Shown: positions 8,457 through 14,438 of the stretch, piece by piece | Position numbering within the stretch: position 1 is the stretch's first letter | How the letters are laid out: each line of letters starts with the position of its first letter | From: JAGNLM01 sp964439835 | GTDB lineage: Bacteria > Pseudomonadota > Gammaproteobacteria > JAABTG01 | Reading direction: 5' to 3' | DNA length: 64,000 nt | Assembly: GCA_964439835.1 (NCBI GenBank) | Contig: CAYTPQ010000002.1 | Coordinates: 62,001-126,000 of the forward strand | Program-made: the position numbers and the translations under genes | The notes under the pieces: model-generated | The model's database searches: none | The model's input: only the letters and a program-made list of their open reading frames with translations | Told to the model about the DNA's origin: nothing

Positions 8457-8524
8457 GGAGTCCCCCCGCTGTTTTGTCAGTGGTTACTGCAGGCCGGCCG
8501 CACGCCTTCGGGCGCGGGCCGATC

Positions 8525-8851
8525 TCAGACTGGGGAGAGGAGCGGGACCGGCGGGGCGCGGGCGTTCTGGCGGACGGAAGGGGCGAAGGGCAGGTCGTGG
8601 GCCGGCGGGGGCAGCGACTCCGCCCGGGGGAGGGGGGGCGCGTCTGGGGCGATGGACGCCGGCGGCGCGTCCCCGGCGTGGGACGCCACCAGGCAGACGG
8701 GGCAGGCGTCACTCCCTGGCGCGAGGGCGTGCTCGGTCTCGTGCAGGACCAGCACGAGCTGCGCGCATGCCAGCAGGAGGCCAAGCAGGGCCGTGGGCCA
8801 AAGTCGGCGCCGAGACGCTGAGGCGGCCGTTGGAGGGGGGGACGGGCGCAC
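8525..8851 (-). CDS. DUF2946-like small exported protein
   Basis: A 108-residue protein with a single hydrophobic N-terminal segment (WPTALLGLLLACAQLVLVL) followed by HETEH and a CPVC motif, then a Pro-rich tail. This His/Cys layout resembles DUF2946 proteins, which occur beside zinc or copper uptake genes; the match is by eye. It starts with GTG at 8851, seven bases after the zur stop, so it is cotranscribed with zur. Role unknown; a periplasmic metal-binding or sensing part is plausible. Confidence 0.6.
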   Translation of the reverse strand: MRPSPPPTAASASRRRLWPTALLGLLLACAQLVLVLHETEHALAPGSDACPVCLVASHAGDAPPASIAPDAPPLPRAESLPPPAHDLPFAPSVRQNARAPPVPLLSPV

Positions 8852-8858
8852 GCTCAGG

Positions 8859-9383
8859 CTATCCGGGCGGCGTCAGGGAAGCGTCTGCGGCCCGGCATTC
8901 GGCACAGACGCCCCGGACCTCGATCGACTGCTCCTGCGGCGTGAAGCCCACCTGCGCGGCGTCCGTCGCGATCGCGTCCCAGACCGGCGAGTTGCGCACT
9001 TCGACGACGGAGCCACAGCGCTGACAGAGCAGGAGCTCGGCGCGGTGCGGCCGGTTGGGATCGCTGCACCCGACGAAGGCGTTCTCCGAGGCCACGCGGT
9101 GGACGAGCCCCGCCGCCATTAGGAAGTCCAGCGCGCGGTAGACGGTGGGCGGCGCCACCCTGCCTTGCCGACTCGAAAGCCGGTCGAGCAGGTCGTAGGC
9201 CTTGACCGGTGCGTGGCCCTCCCAGACGAGTTCGAGCACCTGACGGCGCAGGTCAGTCAGCCGCAACCCCTGCCGGACGCAAGCCGTCTGGGCCGCCGCC
9301 AGGGCCGCCACGATGCACGCCGCGTGGTCATGGTTGGCTGCGGGGTTGGACGCTGCCGGGTGCCCAACGGGCTCGCTGGACAT
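8859..9383 (-). CDS. zur: Fur family zinc uptake regulator (Zur)
   Basis: Zinc-responsive repressor, 174 residues from ATG at 9383 (an in-frame GTG at 9392 is possible). It has the winged-helix region (LTDLRRQVLELVWE; APPTVYRALDFLMAAGLVH) and the structural zinc site made of CQRC and CAEC. The N-terminus carries an extra His-containing segment (NHDHAACIV). It heads a nine-gene minus-strand operon of zinc import genes, which is the best argument for Zur rather than Fur, together with a candidate Zur box over its promoter implying autoregulation. Confidence 0.9.
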   Translation of the reverse strand: MSSEPVGHPAASNPAANHDHAACIVAALAAAQTACVRQGLRLTDLRRQVLELVWEGHAPVKAYDLLDRLSSRQGRVAPPTVYRALDFLMAAGLVHRVASENAFVGCSDPNRPHRAELLLCQRCGSVVEVRNSPVWDAIATDAAQVGFTPQEQSIEVRGVCAECRAADASLTPPG

Positions 9384-9412
9384 GCTGCGCACCTGTGTCG
9401 AGGCCTGGTAAT

Positions 9413-9445
9413 CGCAACATTATAACGTGCCCGAGACCGAGTCAA
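9413..9445 (-). promoter_or_regulatory. zur operon promoter with candidate Zur box
   Basis: On the minus strand TTGACT (9445-9440), a 15-base spacer and TATAAT (9424-9419). The -10 is embedded in GTTATAATGTTGC, which shares its left half with the gammaproteobacterial Zur box GTTATAATATAAC; the right half is weak. The position would allow repression of the whole operon when zinc is plentiful. Confidence 0.5.
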
Positions 9446-9601
9446 CGCCGGGGCGCGCTGGCATCGAGATCGGTTCCCAAGGGGCCGGACGACTACAGCA
9501 GGGTGAAGACCCTCGCGGACCCTCCCAGCGCGGCACAGACAGGTTTTACCGTAACGGCAGCTGATTAGACATCGAGGGAACTTGAGTGAACGCTCGCATT
9601 C

Positions 9602-9620
9602 TAAATCTCCGATAGATTTA
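9602..9620. promoter_or_regulatory. palindromic operator candidate upstream of rhodanese/persulfide dioxygenase genes
   Basis: A perfect 7-base inverted repeat, TAAATCT and AGATTTA, separated by five bases, inside an AT-rich island 53 bases before the rhodanese start. A second, nested repeat (TCCGA/TCGGA) overlaps it. The size and place fit the operator of an ArsR-type sulfide or persulfide sensor (BigR/SqrR class). No such regulator gene is in the window. Confidence 0.45.
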
Positions 9621-9672
9621 CTCGGATATGCCCCGGGGCACTCCCGTGGGGCACAACTGGCAGGAGCGAACC

Positions 9673-10095
9673 ATGGAAACCGTGATTCGAACCATCTCCC
9701 CCCGAGATCTGGCCCGCCGTCAGGACAACGGCGAGGCGCCGCTGCTGATCGACGTGCGATCGGCTGCCGAGTACGAGCAGCTGCGCGCCCGCGGCGCGCG
9801 CTGGCTGCCGCTGGACCGTTTCGACGCCGCCGGTCTGCCGGAGACGGTCGGCGACCCCTCCGCTGGCCACGAGCGGCCCGTGTACCTGATCTGCCACAGC
9901 GGAAAACGGGCGGAGGAGGCCGCGCGGCGGATGATGACCAGCGGCTTCACCAACGCCGTTGTCGTGGCGGGTGGCACCGAGGCCTGGGCCCGTGCAGGCC
10001 TGCCGACGGTCCGGAGCCGCGCCGTGCCGGCACTGAGTCTTGAGCGCATGCGCTGGGACCGCGGGGCCGGCGCGCCGGCCGAGGCGAGGGCCTGA
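9673..10095 (+). CDS. rhodanese-like sulfurtransferase
   Basis: Single-domain rhodanese, 140 residues from ATG at 9673 (AGGAG site eight bases upstream; the frame is open further upstream). The active-site loop is CHSGKR with catalytic Cys74, and the N-terminal signature LLIDVRSAAEYE is present. Such proteins transfer sulfane sulfur between glutathione persulfide and thiosulfate or other acceptors in the cytoplasm. It lies 42 bases before a persulfide dioxygenase gene, a common pairing (sometimes fused) in sulfide detoxification. Confidence 0.88.
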   Translation: METVIRTISPRDLARRQDNGEAPLLIDVRSAAEYEQLRARGARWLPLDRFDAAGLPETVGDPSAGHERPVYLICHSGKRAEEAARRMMTSGFTNAVVVAGGTEAWARAGLPTVRSRAVPALSLERMRWDRGAGAPAEARA

Positions 10096-10137
10096 CGCCA
10101 CACGGACTTCCCACTCAAGTGCAATCAGGAGACTGCC

Positions 10138-10830
10138 ATGATCTTCCGTCAGATCTTTGACCACGAGTCCTCGACCTACACGTACCTCCTGGCCTCCCGC
10201 CCGGGCGGCGAGGCGCTGCTGATCGACCCGGTGGTCGAGCGCGTCCCCCAGTACCTGCAGCTGCTGGGCGAGCTCGACCTGCGCCTGGTGCTGGCCGTCG
10301 ACACCCACATCCACGCCGACCACGTGACCGGCCTCGGCGCGCTGCGCGAGTCGACCGCCTGCGCGACGGCCATGGGTGAGAACAGCCGCGCGCAGTGCGT
10401 GTCGCTGCGCCTGCGCGAGGGTGAGGACCTGAAGCTGGACGGCCTGCGCCTGCAGGTGCTGTACACGCCCGGTCACACCGACGACTCCTACAGCCTGCTG
10501 CTGCCGGACCGGGTGTTCACCGGAGACACCCTGCTGATCCGAGGGACCGGCCGCACCGACTTCCAGAATGGTGACGCCGGTGCCCAGTACGACAGCCTGT
10601 TCGGCAAGCTGCTGCGGTTGCCGGAAGAGACGCTGGTCTACCCTGCCCATGACTACAACGGCATGACCGTCAGCACTATCGGCGAGGAGAGGCGCCACAA
10701 CCCGCGCCTGCAGGTCCCCTCGCGCGCGGCCTACGTGGCGCTGATGAACGGGCTCAAGCTCTCGAACCCGCGTCTGATGGACATTGCGGTGCCGGCGAAC
10801 ACAGCCTGCGGGCAGCGCCGGGCCGCCTGA
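10138..10830 (+). CDS. ETHE1-like persulfide dioxygenase (metallo-beta-lactamase fold)
   Basis: Iron-dependent dioxygenase that oxidises glutathione persulfide to sulfite. The 230-residue protein has the family motif THIHADH (residues 56-62), then GHTDDSYS, the Asp ligand in FTGDTLLIRGTGRTDFQ and YPAHDYNG, the ETHE1/PDO pattern rather than the glyoxalase II one. A ribosome site (CAGGAG) precedes the ATG. With the upstream rhodanese it forms a two-gene operon for persulfide removal. No sulfide:quinone oxidoreductase gene is adjacent. Assignment is strong. Confidence 0.9.
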   Translation: MIFRQIFDHESSTYTYLLASRPGGEALLIDPVVERVPQYLQLLGELDLRLVLAVDTHIHADHVTGLGALRESTACATAMGENSRAQCVSLRLREGEDLKLDGLRLQVLYTPGHTDDSYSLLLPDRVFTGDTLLIRGTGRTDFQNGDAGAQYDSLFGKLLRLPEETLVYPAHDYNGMTVSTIGEERRHNPRLQVPSRAAYVALMNGLKLSNPRLMDIAVPANTACGQRRAA

Positions 10831-11180
10831 GACCCGGAGGACTCCGAGCAGGGTGGTAAAACGGCGGGCTCCTGCCCCCTTTTCCACCCGTCGGGGCCGA
10901 CACGGGGTCCGGGCTCGCCTTCGCGGCCGTCGCCGACCGACCAACCCCGCCTGAGGGTCTGGCCTGGCCGGGAAGTCGGCCCCCTCGTGCCGCCCCCGGT
11001 GAATCCTCCGGGGCTTGGGCCCACAGGCGTCTCGCGCGGGGCTGCAGTACTTCTCACGCCAAGAACCCCTGGCGCTTTTGTGGTTTCTGTACTAAACATG
11101 GATTAAGGGCACGCGGGCCCGTAGACCTGCGGCCCGTGTTCGCCACCAGGATGCCGCCGAAATGGCGCAGGAGAGGGGTC
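10831..11180. other. intergenic stretch, 350 bases
   Basis: GC-rich sequence between persulfide dioxygenase and the DsrC-family gene. A weak GGGC/GCCC stem followed by CCTTTT at about 10867-10884 may end the upstream transcript. An AT-richer patch near 11075-11107 is the likeliest site for the promoter of the next gene, but no convincing -35/-10 pair was found. Confidence 0.4.
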
Positions 11181-11528
11181 ATGGCTTCAGTGCAGCGTCA
11201 GTACGTCCGTTCCGAGGTTCCGCAGCACCTGCCCTTACAGTTCGATGACCAGGGCTTCCTTACCGATCCTTGCAGCTGGACGGCGGAGGCCTCGCGGGTC
11301 ATCGCCGAGATGGATGACGTCGGGCCGCTCGGCCCGGACCACTGGCGCGTGATCTACCGCCTGCGCTTCCACTACCTCCTGGGTTGCGCCCACCTGCGGG
11401 CGCAGCGCCTCGGCGAGAACTGCGAGGAACGGGACGTGGCCCGCCGGTTGTTCGGAAGCTGCCGGGAGGCCTGGCGGATCGCCGGGCTACCGGACCCCGG
11501 CGAGGAGATACGGGGTCGGCTCGGCTAG
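11181..11528 (+). CDS. DsrC/TusE family protein lacking the C-terminal cysteines (RspA type)
   Basis: Sulfur-relay family protein, 115 residues from ATG at 11181 with AGGAGAGG upstream. The conserved core is visible (DQGFLTDPCSW; LGPDHWRVIYRLRFHYL) and the C-terminal signature aligns with DsrC: AWRIAGLPDP here versus ACKIAGLPKP in DsrC. The Cys of that motif is Trp98, and the family's penultimate Cys is missing because the chain ends GRLG. Cysteines elsewhere (31, 69, 81, 94) are not at the redox positions. DsrC-family members without these Cys have been called RspA and suggested to be regulatory. Neighbouring persulfide genes fit a sulfur role. Confidence 0.75.
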   Translation: MASVQRQYVRSEVPQHLPLQFDDQGFLTDPCSWTAEASRVIAEMDDVGPLGPDHWRVIYRLRFHYLLGCAHLRAQRLGENCEERDVARRLFGSCREAWRIAGLPDPGEEIRGRLG

Positions 11529-11593
11529 ACGCTGCAGAGACCGCTGCGCCGCTCGTCACGGCGGCGGAAGTCGGCGTTCAGGCTGCGAATGGC

Positions 11594-11619
11594 CTGGATT
11601 CCGGCTTCCGCCGGAACGA
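11594..11619. repeat. half of a dispersed CTGGATTCCGGC...GCCGGAAYGA palindrome
   Basis: A short inverted repeat (TTCCGGC / GCCGGAA) of the same family as the fuller copy at 34361-34426. This type of dispersed intergenic palindrome is common in Proteobacteria. Confidence 0.5.
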
Positions 11620-11712
11620 TCGGCCGTTTTTTCGGGCACTTCCGACGAGGTTGATAGCCCCAAGGATGCGCCGGCCGATCGCCGCGCAGCCAAGATTCTG
11701 CTTGCATTCCCC

Positions 11713-11761
11713 TGTTCCCTGTTCCCTGTTCCCTGTTCCCTGTTCCCTGTTCCCTGTTCCC
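11713..11761. repeat. heptanucleotide tandem repeat, (TGTTCCC)x7
   Basis: Seven perfect head-to-tail copies of TGTTCCC in a non-coding gap between the DsrC-family gene and hemP. The unit is not a multiple of three and lies outside genes. Perfect copies suggest slippage-prone DNA whose copy number could vary between strains. The remainder of the 413-base gap holds a half palindrome and the hemP Fur box. Confidence 0.9.
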
Positions 11762-11892
11762 TCCTTCCCGCCTAACGTCCGTGTCTGTTCCCGCGGGGGC
11801 TCCACTCAGAACCCGACCGCCGCAGTCTGGAATAACCCGACTGCGTAGGGGTTGAATTGCGCGGCGAGCGCTTTTCCCCCTTGCACATGGTA

Positions 11893-11911
11893 ACAAGAAC
11901 GATTATCATCC
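11893..11911 (+). promoter_or_regulatory. Fur box upstream of hemP
   Basis: The stretch ACAAGAACGATTATCATCC matches the Fur consensus GATAATGATTATCATTATC over its core (GATTATCAT). It lies 31 bases before the hemP start, where Fur would block transcription under iron sufficiency, as for hemP in other Proteobacteria. Confidence 0.65.
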
Positions 11912-11941
11912 CTGACATGGCTCAGTCTTGGACGTCAGCGG

Positions 11942-12130
11942 ATGGATGCGCGGCCCCCCCTGGAATCTCCGGTTGAGCGCATGGTCGCGTTGCGCCGCGA
12001 CGACCGAGGGGCGTGGTGGGTCTCGAGCCGCGAGCTCCTCGGCCCCGAGGGACGCGTGGCGATCGTTCACGAAGGCCAGTCGTACCAGTTGCGCGTGACG
12101 CGCCAGAACAAGCTGATCCTGACGAAGTAG
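11942..12130 (+). CDS. hemP: hemin uptake protein HemP/HmuP
   Basis: A 62-residue protein whose C-terminal half carries the HemP pattern: SRELLGPEGRVAIVHEGQ then YQLRVTRQNKLILTK, ending exactly where the family ends. HemP/HmuP is a small cytoplasmic beta-strand protein needed for haem-uptake gene expression in Bradyrhizobium and Burkholderia. An internal ATG at 11981 would leave 49 residues that still contain the domain. A Fur box lies just upstream. No haem receptor follows; instead the iron cluster begins, so hemP here marks the start of an iron-regulated region. Confidence 0.85.
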   Translation: MDARPPLESPVERMVALRRDDRGAWWVSSRELLGPEGRVAIVHEGQSYQLRVTRQNKLILTK

Positions 12131-12232
12131 CCGTCGCTCCCTTCGGGCCAGCCCGCCGTTCCTTCGGGGACCGCCAGCCAGCCAGCACACCGAACGTTGC
12201 TGACGCGCTGGAGGTTTCGCGATGAACGGAGG

Positions 12233-12520
12233 ATGCCCGTGCCGACCCTGACCGACCCGACGGCCAACTCGGAGCTGATGGCCCGAGCGCTGGCCAGCCT
12301 CAACCGCACCTTCCGCGGCGGCTGCACGCACTCGTGCGCCCGGGCCGCCTTCTGCCTCGCCTGTCTCGCCCGCGACGAGGGCTACGCCGAGCCCGTCCGC
12401 GAGGCCTGCGAGCGGCTGAGCGAGACGCTACGGGATTGGGCGTCGATGCGGGTCGAGGAGCGCGCCGAGTGCGCCCTCTGGCTGGTGGCCCTGCCTTCGG
12501 CGCGGCCGCTCGACGCATGA
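12233..12520 (+). CDS. small cysteine-containing protein, first gene of the ferrosome-like cluster
   Basis: A 95-residue protein, not recognised. It has six Cys, including CTHSC (CxxxC) and FCLAC (CxxC) in its middle, followed by helical sequence (VREACERLSETLRDWASM). The frame could begin further upstream at 12197; ATG at 12233 is preceded directly by GGAGG, which is too close to be ideal. Its stop overlaps the next start (ATGA), so it is translationally coupled to the first HMA-like gene and belongs to this operon. A metal-binding or thiol role is possible. Confidence 0.55.
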   Translation: MPVPTLTDPTANSELMARALASLNRTFRGGCTHSCARAAFCLACLARDEGYAEPVREACERLSETLRDWASMRVEERAECALWLVALPSARPLDA

Positions 12521-12921
12521 GGGGCGCGCTCGCGCCGGGCATTCCCTTTCCGACAGACGAGAACGCCACCTTGACCCCCCAAGATCTGCTGGCCTACCGC
12601 CAAGCGTTGCGCATCGTGCACCACGTCGCCGGCCGGATCCGATTGCGGATCGGGCCAGCCCTGTACGGCCGCCTGGCCGCGGTCAACGGCAACGGCGTCC
12701 AGGGCCTGCTGCAGTCCCTTGACGGCATCCGCGGATTCCGGGTCAACGCCGCGGCGGCCACCGTCGTCATCGAGTACGACCCCGGCCGGCTCGCGCCGGG
12801 GCTCTGGGAGGCCTTGCTGGAGGGCAGCGACGACGAGGCGGAGCAGGTGCTCGGCCGGTTGCTGAGCCAGTACGGCCACGGGCAAGCAACACGTCACGCG
12901 GGAGGTACGGCTCGTGAATGA
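12517..12921 (+). CDS. HMA-like domain protein (FezC-like), no CXXC
   Basis: A 134-residue cytoplasmic protein with a ferredoxin-like heavy-metal-associated fold, by pattern: strand IVHHVAGRIRLRIG (about 33-46), helix, strand IRGFRVNAAAATVVIEYDP. The metal-binding CXXC of classic HMA domains is absent; instead it has the VxGR-[LI]-R motif that also opens the P-type ATPase at 14439 and the small protein at 16671. Such domains accompany P1B-6 ATPases in ferrosome (fez) clusters. ATGA overlap upstream and an 8-base overlap with the next gene show tight coupling. The link to ferrosomes is inference from cluster content. Confidence 0.65.
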   Translation: MRGALAPGIPFPTDENATLTPQDLLAYRQALRIVHHVAGRIRLRIGPALYGRLAAVNGNGVQGLLQSLDGIRGFRVNAAAATVVIEYDPGRLAPGLWEALLEGSDDEAEQVLGRLLSQYGHGQATRHAGGTARE

Positions 12922-13486
12922 GCACAACCACGGCGGGGCCGGGCAGGAAGAGGCCCGGGGGTACGGGGGCGACGCCGGCCAGGAGGCCGGCGGGGCGGGA
13001 GGGCGCTGGGGCCCGTCCGGCAACGGGGCGCCGATGGGCTCCGGTCAGAGCGGTATGGGGCCGGGCGGACCCGGGATGGGACAGGGCGGCGCGGGCATGG
13101 GCGCTTACGGCCACCACGCCGCCTACGGCCCCGGTGTGCCACCTCACGCCGGGCATGCCTTCTACGGCGCGCCGGGGGGGCACCCCCCGTATGGCCCCCA
13201 TACCGCGGCGAGCGAGCCGGGGATGGCGGAGACGATGGCCCAGCTCTCGGGCAGCAGCGGCCTCTCGAGCTTCGGCCGGCTGCTCGGCACCGGCGACTCG
13301 GAGTTCTGGAAGGGGGCGCTCATCGGGGCGGCGGCCGTGCTGCTGCTCACCAACGAGTCGGTGCAGCGCACGCTCTTCCGCACCGGCGCCAAGGCCTCGG
13401 AGGCGGTCAAGAGCGGGGTCGAGAAGGTCCGAAAGACCGCCCGCGAGGAGCGCCAGAAGGTCAAGGAGGAGCACGCCGATGAGTGA
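12914..13486 (+). CDS. membrane-anchored protein with Gly/Met/Tyr-rich low-complexity N-terminus
   Basis: A 190-residue protein starting at GTG 12914. Residues 1-105 are low complexity (Gly, Pro, Met, Tyr, His; GMGPGGPGMGQGGAGMGAYG), followed by one transmembrane helix (about 132-147, GALIGAAAVLLLTN) and a charged amphipathic tail rich in Lys/Glu (150-190). The helix and flanks are shared with the protein at 13995 (KGxLxGAAAxxLLTNxSVQR). No enzymatic motif. The arrangement, a disordered tail on one side of a membrane and a helical tail on the other, suggests a structural or scaffolding part of a membrane compartment. The tail after the helix resembles YtxH/DUF5132-type proteins. Confidence 0.7.
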   Translation: MNEHNHGGAGQEEARGYGGDAGQEAGGAGGRWGPSGNGAPMGSGQSGMGPGGPGMGQGGAGMGAYGHHAAYGPGVPPHAGHAFYGAPGGHPPYGPHTAASEPGMAETMAQLSGSSGLSSFGRLLGTGDSEFWKGALIGAAAVLLLTNESVQRTLFRTGAKASEAVKSGVEKVRKTAREERQKVKEEHADE

Positions 13487-13826
13487 CCGCTACTATCCGG
13501 TCGTCTACTCGCCGCACGCGGAGGGTGGATGCGAGTCGCTGTTGCGGATGGCCCTCTTTGGCGCGGTCGTGGGCGGCTCGGCGACGGCCGCATCGAGCAT
13601 CCGGCGGGTGCAACGCGGGGAGCTGGACTCGGCGGAAGCGCTCGCCGAGACCGGCCGCGCGGCGGTTGCCGCGGCCGCCGCCACGGCGCTGGCCGGCGCG
13701 GTGGCGAACGCGATCGCCGACCAGGGGCTGCTGCGCCTGGGGGTGATGTTCGCCACCGGGGCTGCCGTGCTCTACGGCGTCGAGCGCTGGCGCGAGGCGG
13801 AGAACGGCGGCGATGCAGAACGGTAG
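13479..13826 (+). CDS. small helical-hairpin membrane protein resembling magnetosome MamC
   Basis: A 115-residue protein with hydrophobic helices at about 22-40 and 62-100, separated by a charged loop IRRVQRGELDSAEALAETGR. This layout (GGxAxA helix, RRG-basic loop with EA, Ala-rich helix, short charged tail) resembles MamC/Mms13 of magnetotactic bacteria, which sits in the magnetosome membrane and touches the growing crystal. Identity by eye is limited, so it is a fold-level resemblance only. It overlaps its neighbours by 8 and 14 bases, placing it firmly in the same operon. Confidence 0.6.
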   Translation: MSDRYYPVVYSPHAEGGCESLLRMALFGAVVGGSATAASSIRRVQRGELDSAEALAETGRAAVAAAAATALAGAVANAIADQGLLRLGVMFATGAAVLYGVERWREAENGGDAER

Positions 13827-13995
13827 ACAGCGTCAGCGCCACGGCGTGACCAAGAATCTGCTGGAGGGTCTGGCCGGCGTGCTGGTCGGCGCCGCGGCGG
13901 TGCTCTTTCTCACGAGCCGGGCGCGGCAGCGGGTCGCGCCGACCGAGCGGGCGCCCGAGGCCCACGGCCAACGGCCAACGACAGGAGATAACTAA
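13813..13995 (+). CDS. 60-residue single-helix membrane protein
   Basis: A short basic N-terminus, one transmembrane helix (GLAGVLVGAAAVLFLTSRARQR, about residues 19-35) and a polar tail. The helix repeats the VGAAAxxxLT pattern of the two Gly/Tyr-rich proteins in this operon, so it looks like the bare anchor without the low-complexity tail. It overlaps the upstream gene by 14 bases and its TAA overlaps the next ATG (TAATG). Function unknown; small hydrophobic proteins of this type accompany metal ATPases in fez-like clusters. Confidence 0.6.
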   Translation: MQNGRQRQRHGVTKNLLEGLAGVLVGAAAVLFLTSRARQRVAPTERAPEAHGQRPTTGDN

Positions 13996-14432
13996 TGCGT
14001 TGGGATCACTACCCCTATCCCCACGGGGCCTACCCGCCGGGTGCCTATCCTGCCCAGGGCGGCTTCGGCCCTCAGGGCCAGGGCTACTCCGCGCCGGGTG
14101 GCTACGGTGCCGCGGGGCACTACGGTCCGGGCTATGGCGCCTGGCAGGGAGGGTCCTACCCCGCGTCGGGCCCTCACTACGGCTCCGCCGCGGGCCCCCA
14201 CTATGGCCAGGACTCCTCGCTCTTCGGACTGACCAACGAGCGGTTCCTGAAGGGGCTGCTGGTCGGGGCGGCGGCGGCCTACCTGCTGACCAACGACAGC
14301 GTGCAGCGCAACGCGATCAAGGCCGTGGTCAAGGTCTGGTCGGTCCTGCAGGGCGGGGTCGAGGAGATCAAGGAGCGCTTCCACGACGCCGAGGCGGAGC
14401 TCCGCGCCAGCGAAGGGGAGAGCGGGTCCTGA
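13995..14432 (+). CDS. membrane-anchored protein with Tyr/Gly/Pro-rich (FUS-like) low-complexity N-terminus
   Basis: A 145-residue paralogue of the protein at 12914. Residues 1-75 contain eleven Tyr spaced among Gly, Pro, Ser, Ala and Gln (for example QGYSAPGGYGAAGHYGPGYG), the composition of FUS-type prion-like domains. A transmembrane helix follows (about 84-99, FLKGLLVGAAAAYLLTN), then an amphipathic, acidic helix (110-140, WSVLQGGVEEIKERFHDAEAEL). Start ATG overlaps the upstream stop. It ends seven bases before the P-type ATPase. No catalytic residues; a scaffold or condensate-forming role at a membrane is inferred from composition. Confidence 0.7.
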   Translation: MRWDHYPYPHGAYPPGAYPAQGGFGPQGQGYSAPGGYGAAGHYGPGYGAWQGGSYPASGPHYGSAAGPHYGQDSSLFGLTNERFLKGLLVGAAAAYLLTNDSVQRNAIKAVVKVWSVLQGGVEEIKERFHDAEAELRASEGESGS

Positions 14433-14438
14433 GCCGCC

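Noticed and set aside
5530..8784. Apparent 1084-residue fusion ending in an ABC ATPase
   Set aside because: Only the last 186 residues have motifs; the rest is the wrong frame of the binding-protein and outer-membrane genes, and an ATGA start at 6090 explains the ATPase.
11713..11761. CRISPR-like array
   Set aside because: Units are seven bases with no spacers; it is a simple tandem repeat, and no cas gene is present.
12222..12251. Nine-residue leader peptide (MNGGCPCRP) before the Cys-rich gene
   Set aside because: No ribosome site or attenuator structure supports it; chance occurrence is likely.
13479..13826. Magnetosome island
   Set aside because: Only one protein resembles a Mam protein; mamA, mamB, mamE, mamK, mamM and others are absent, so a ferrosome-like explanation is better.
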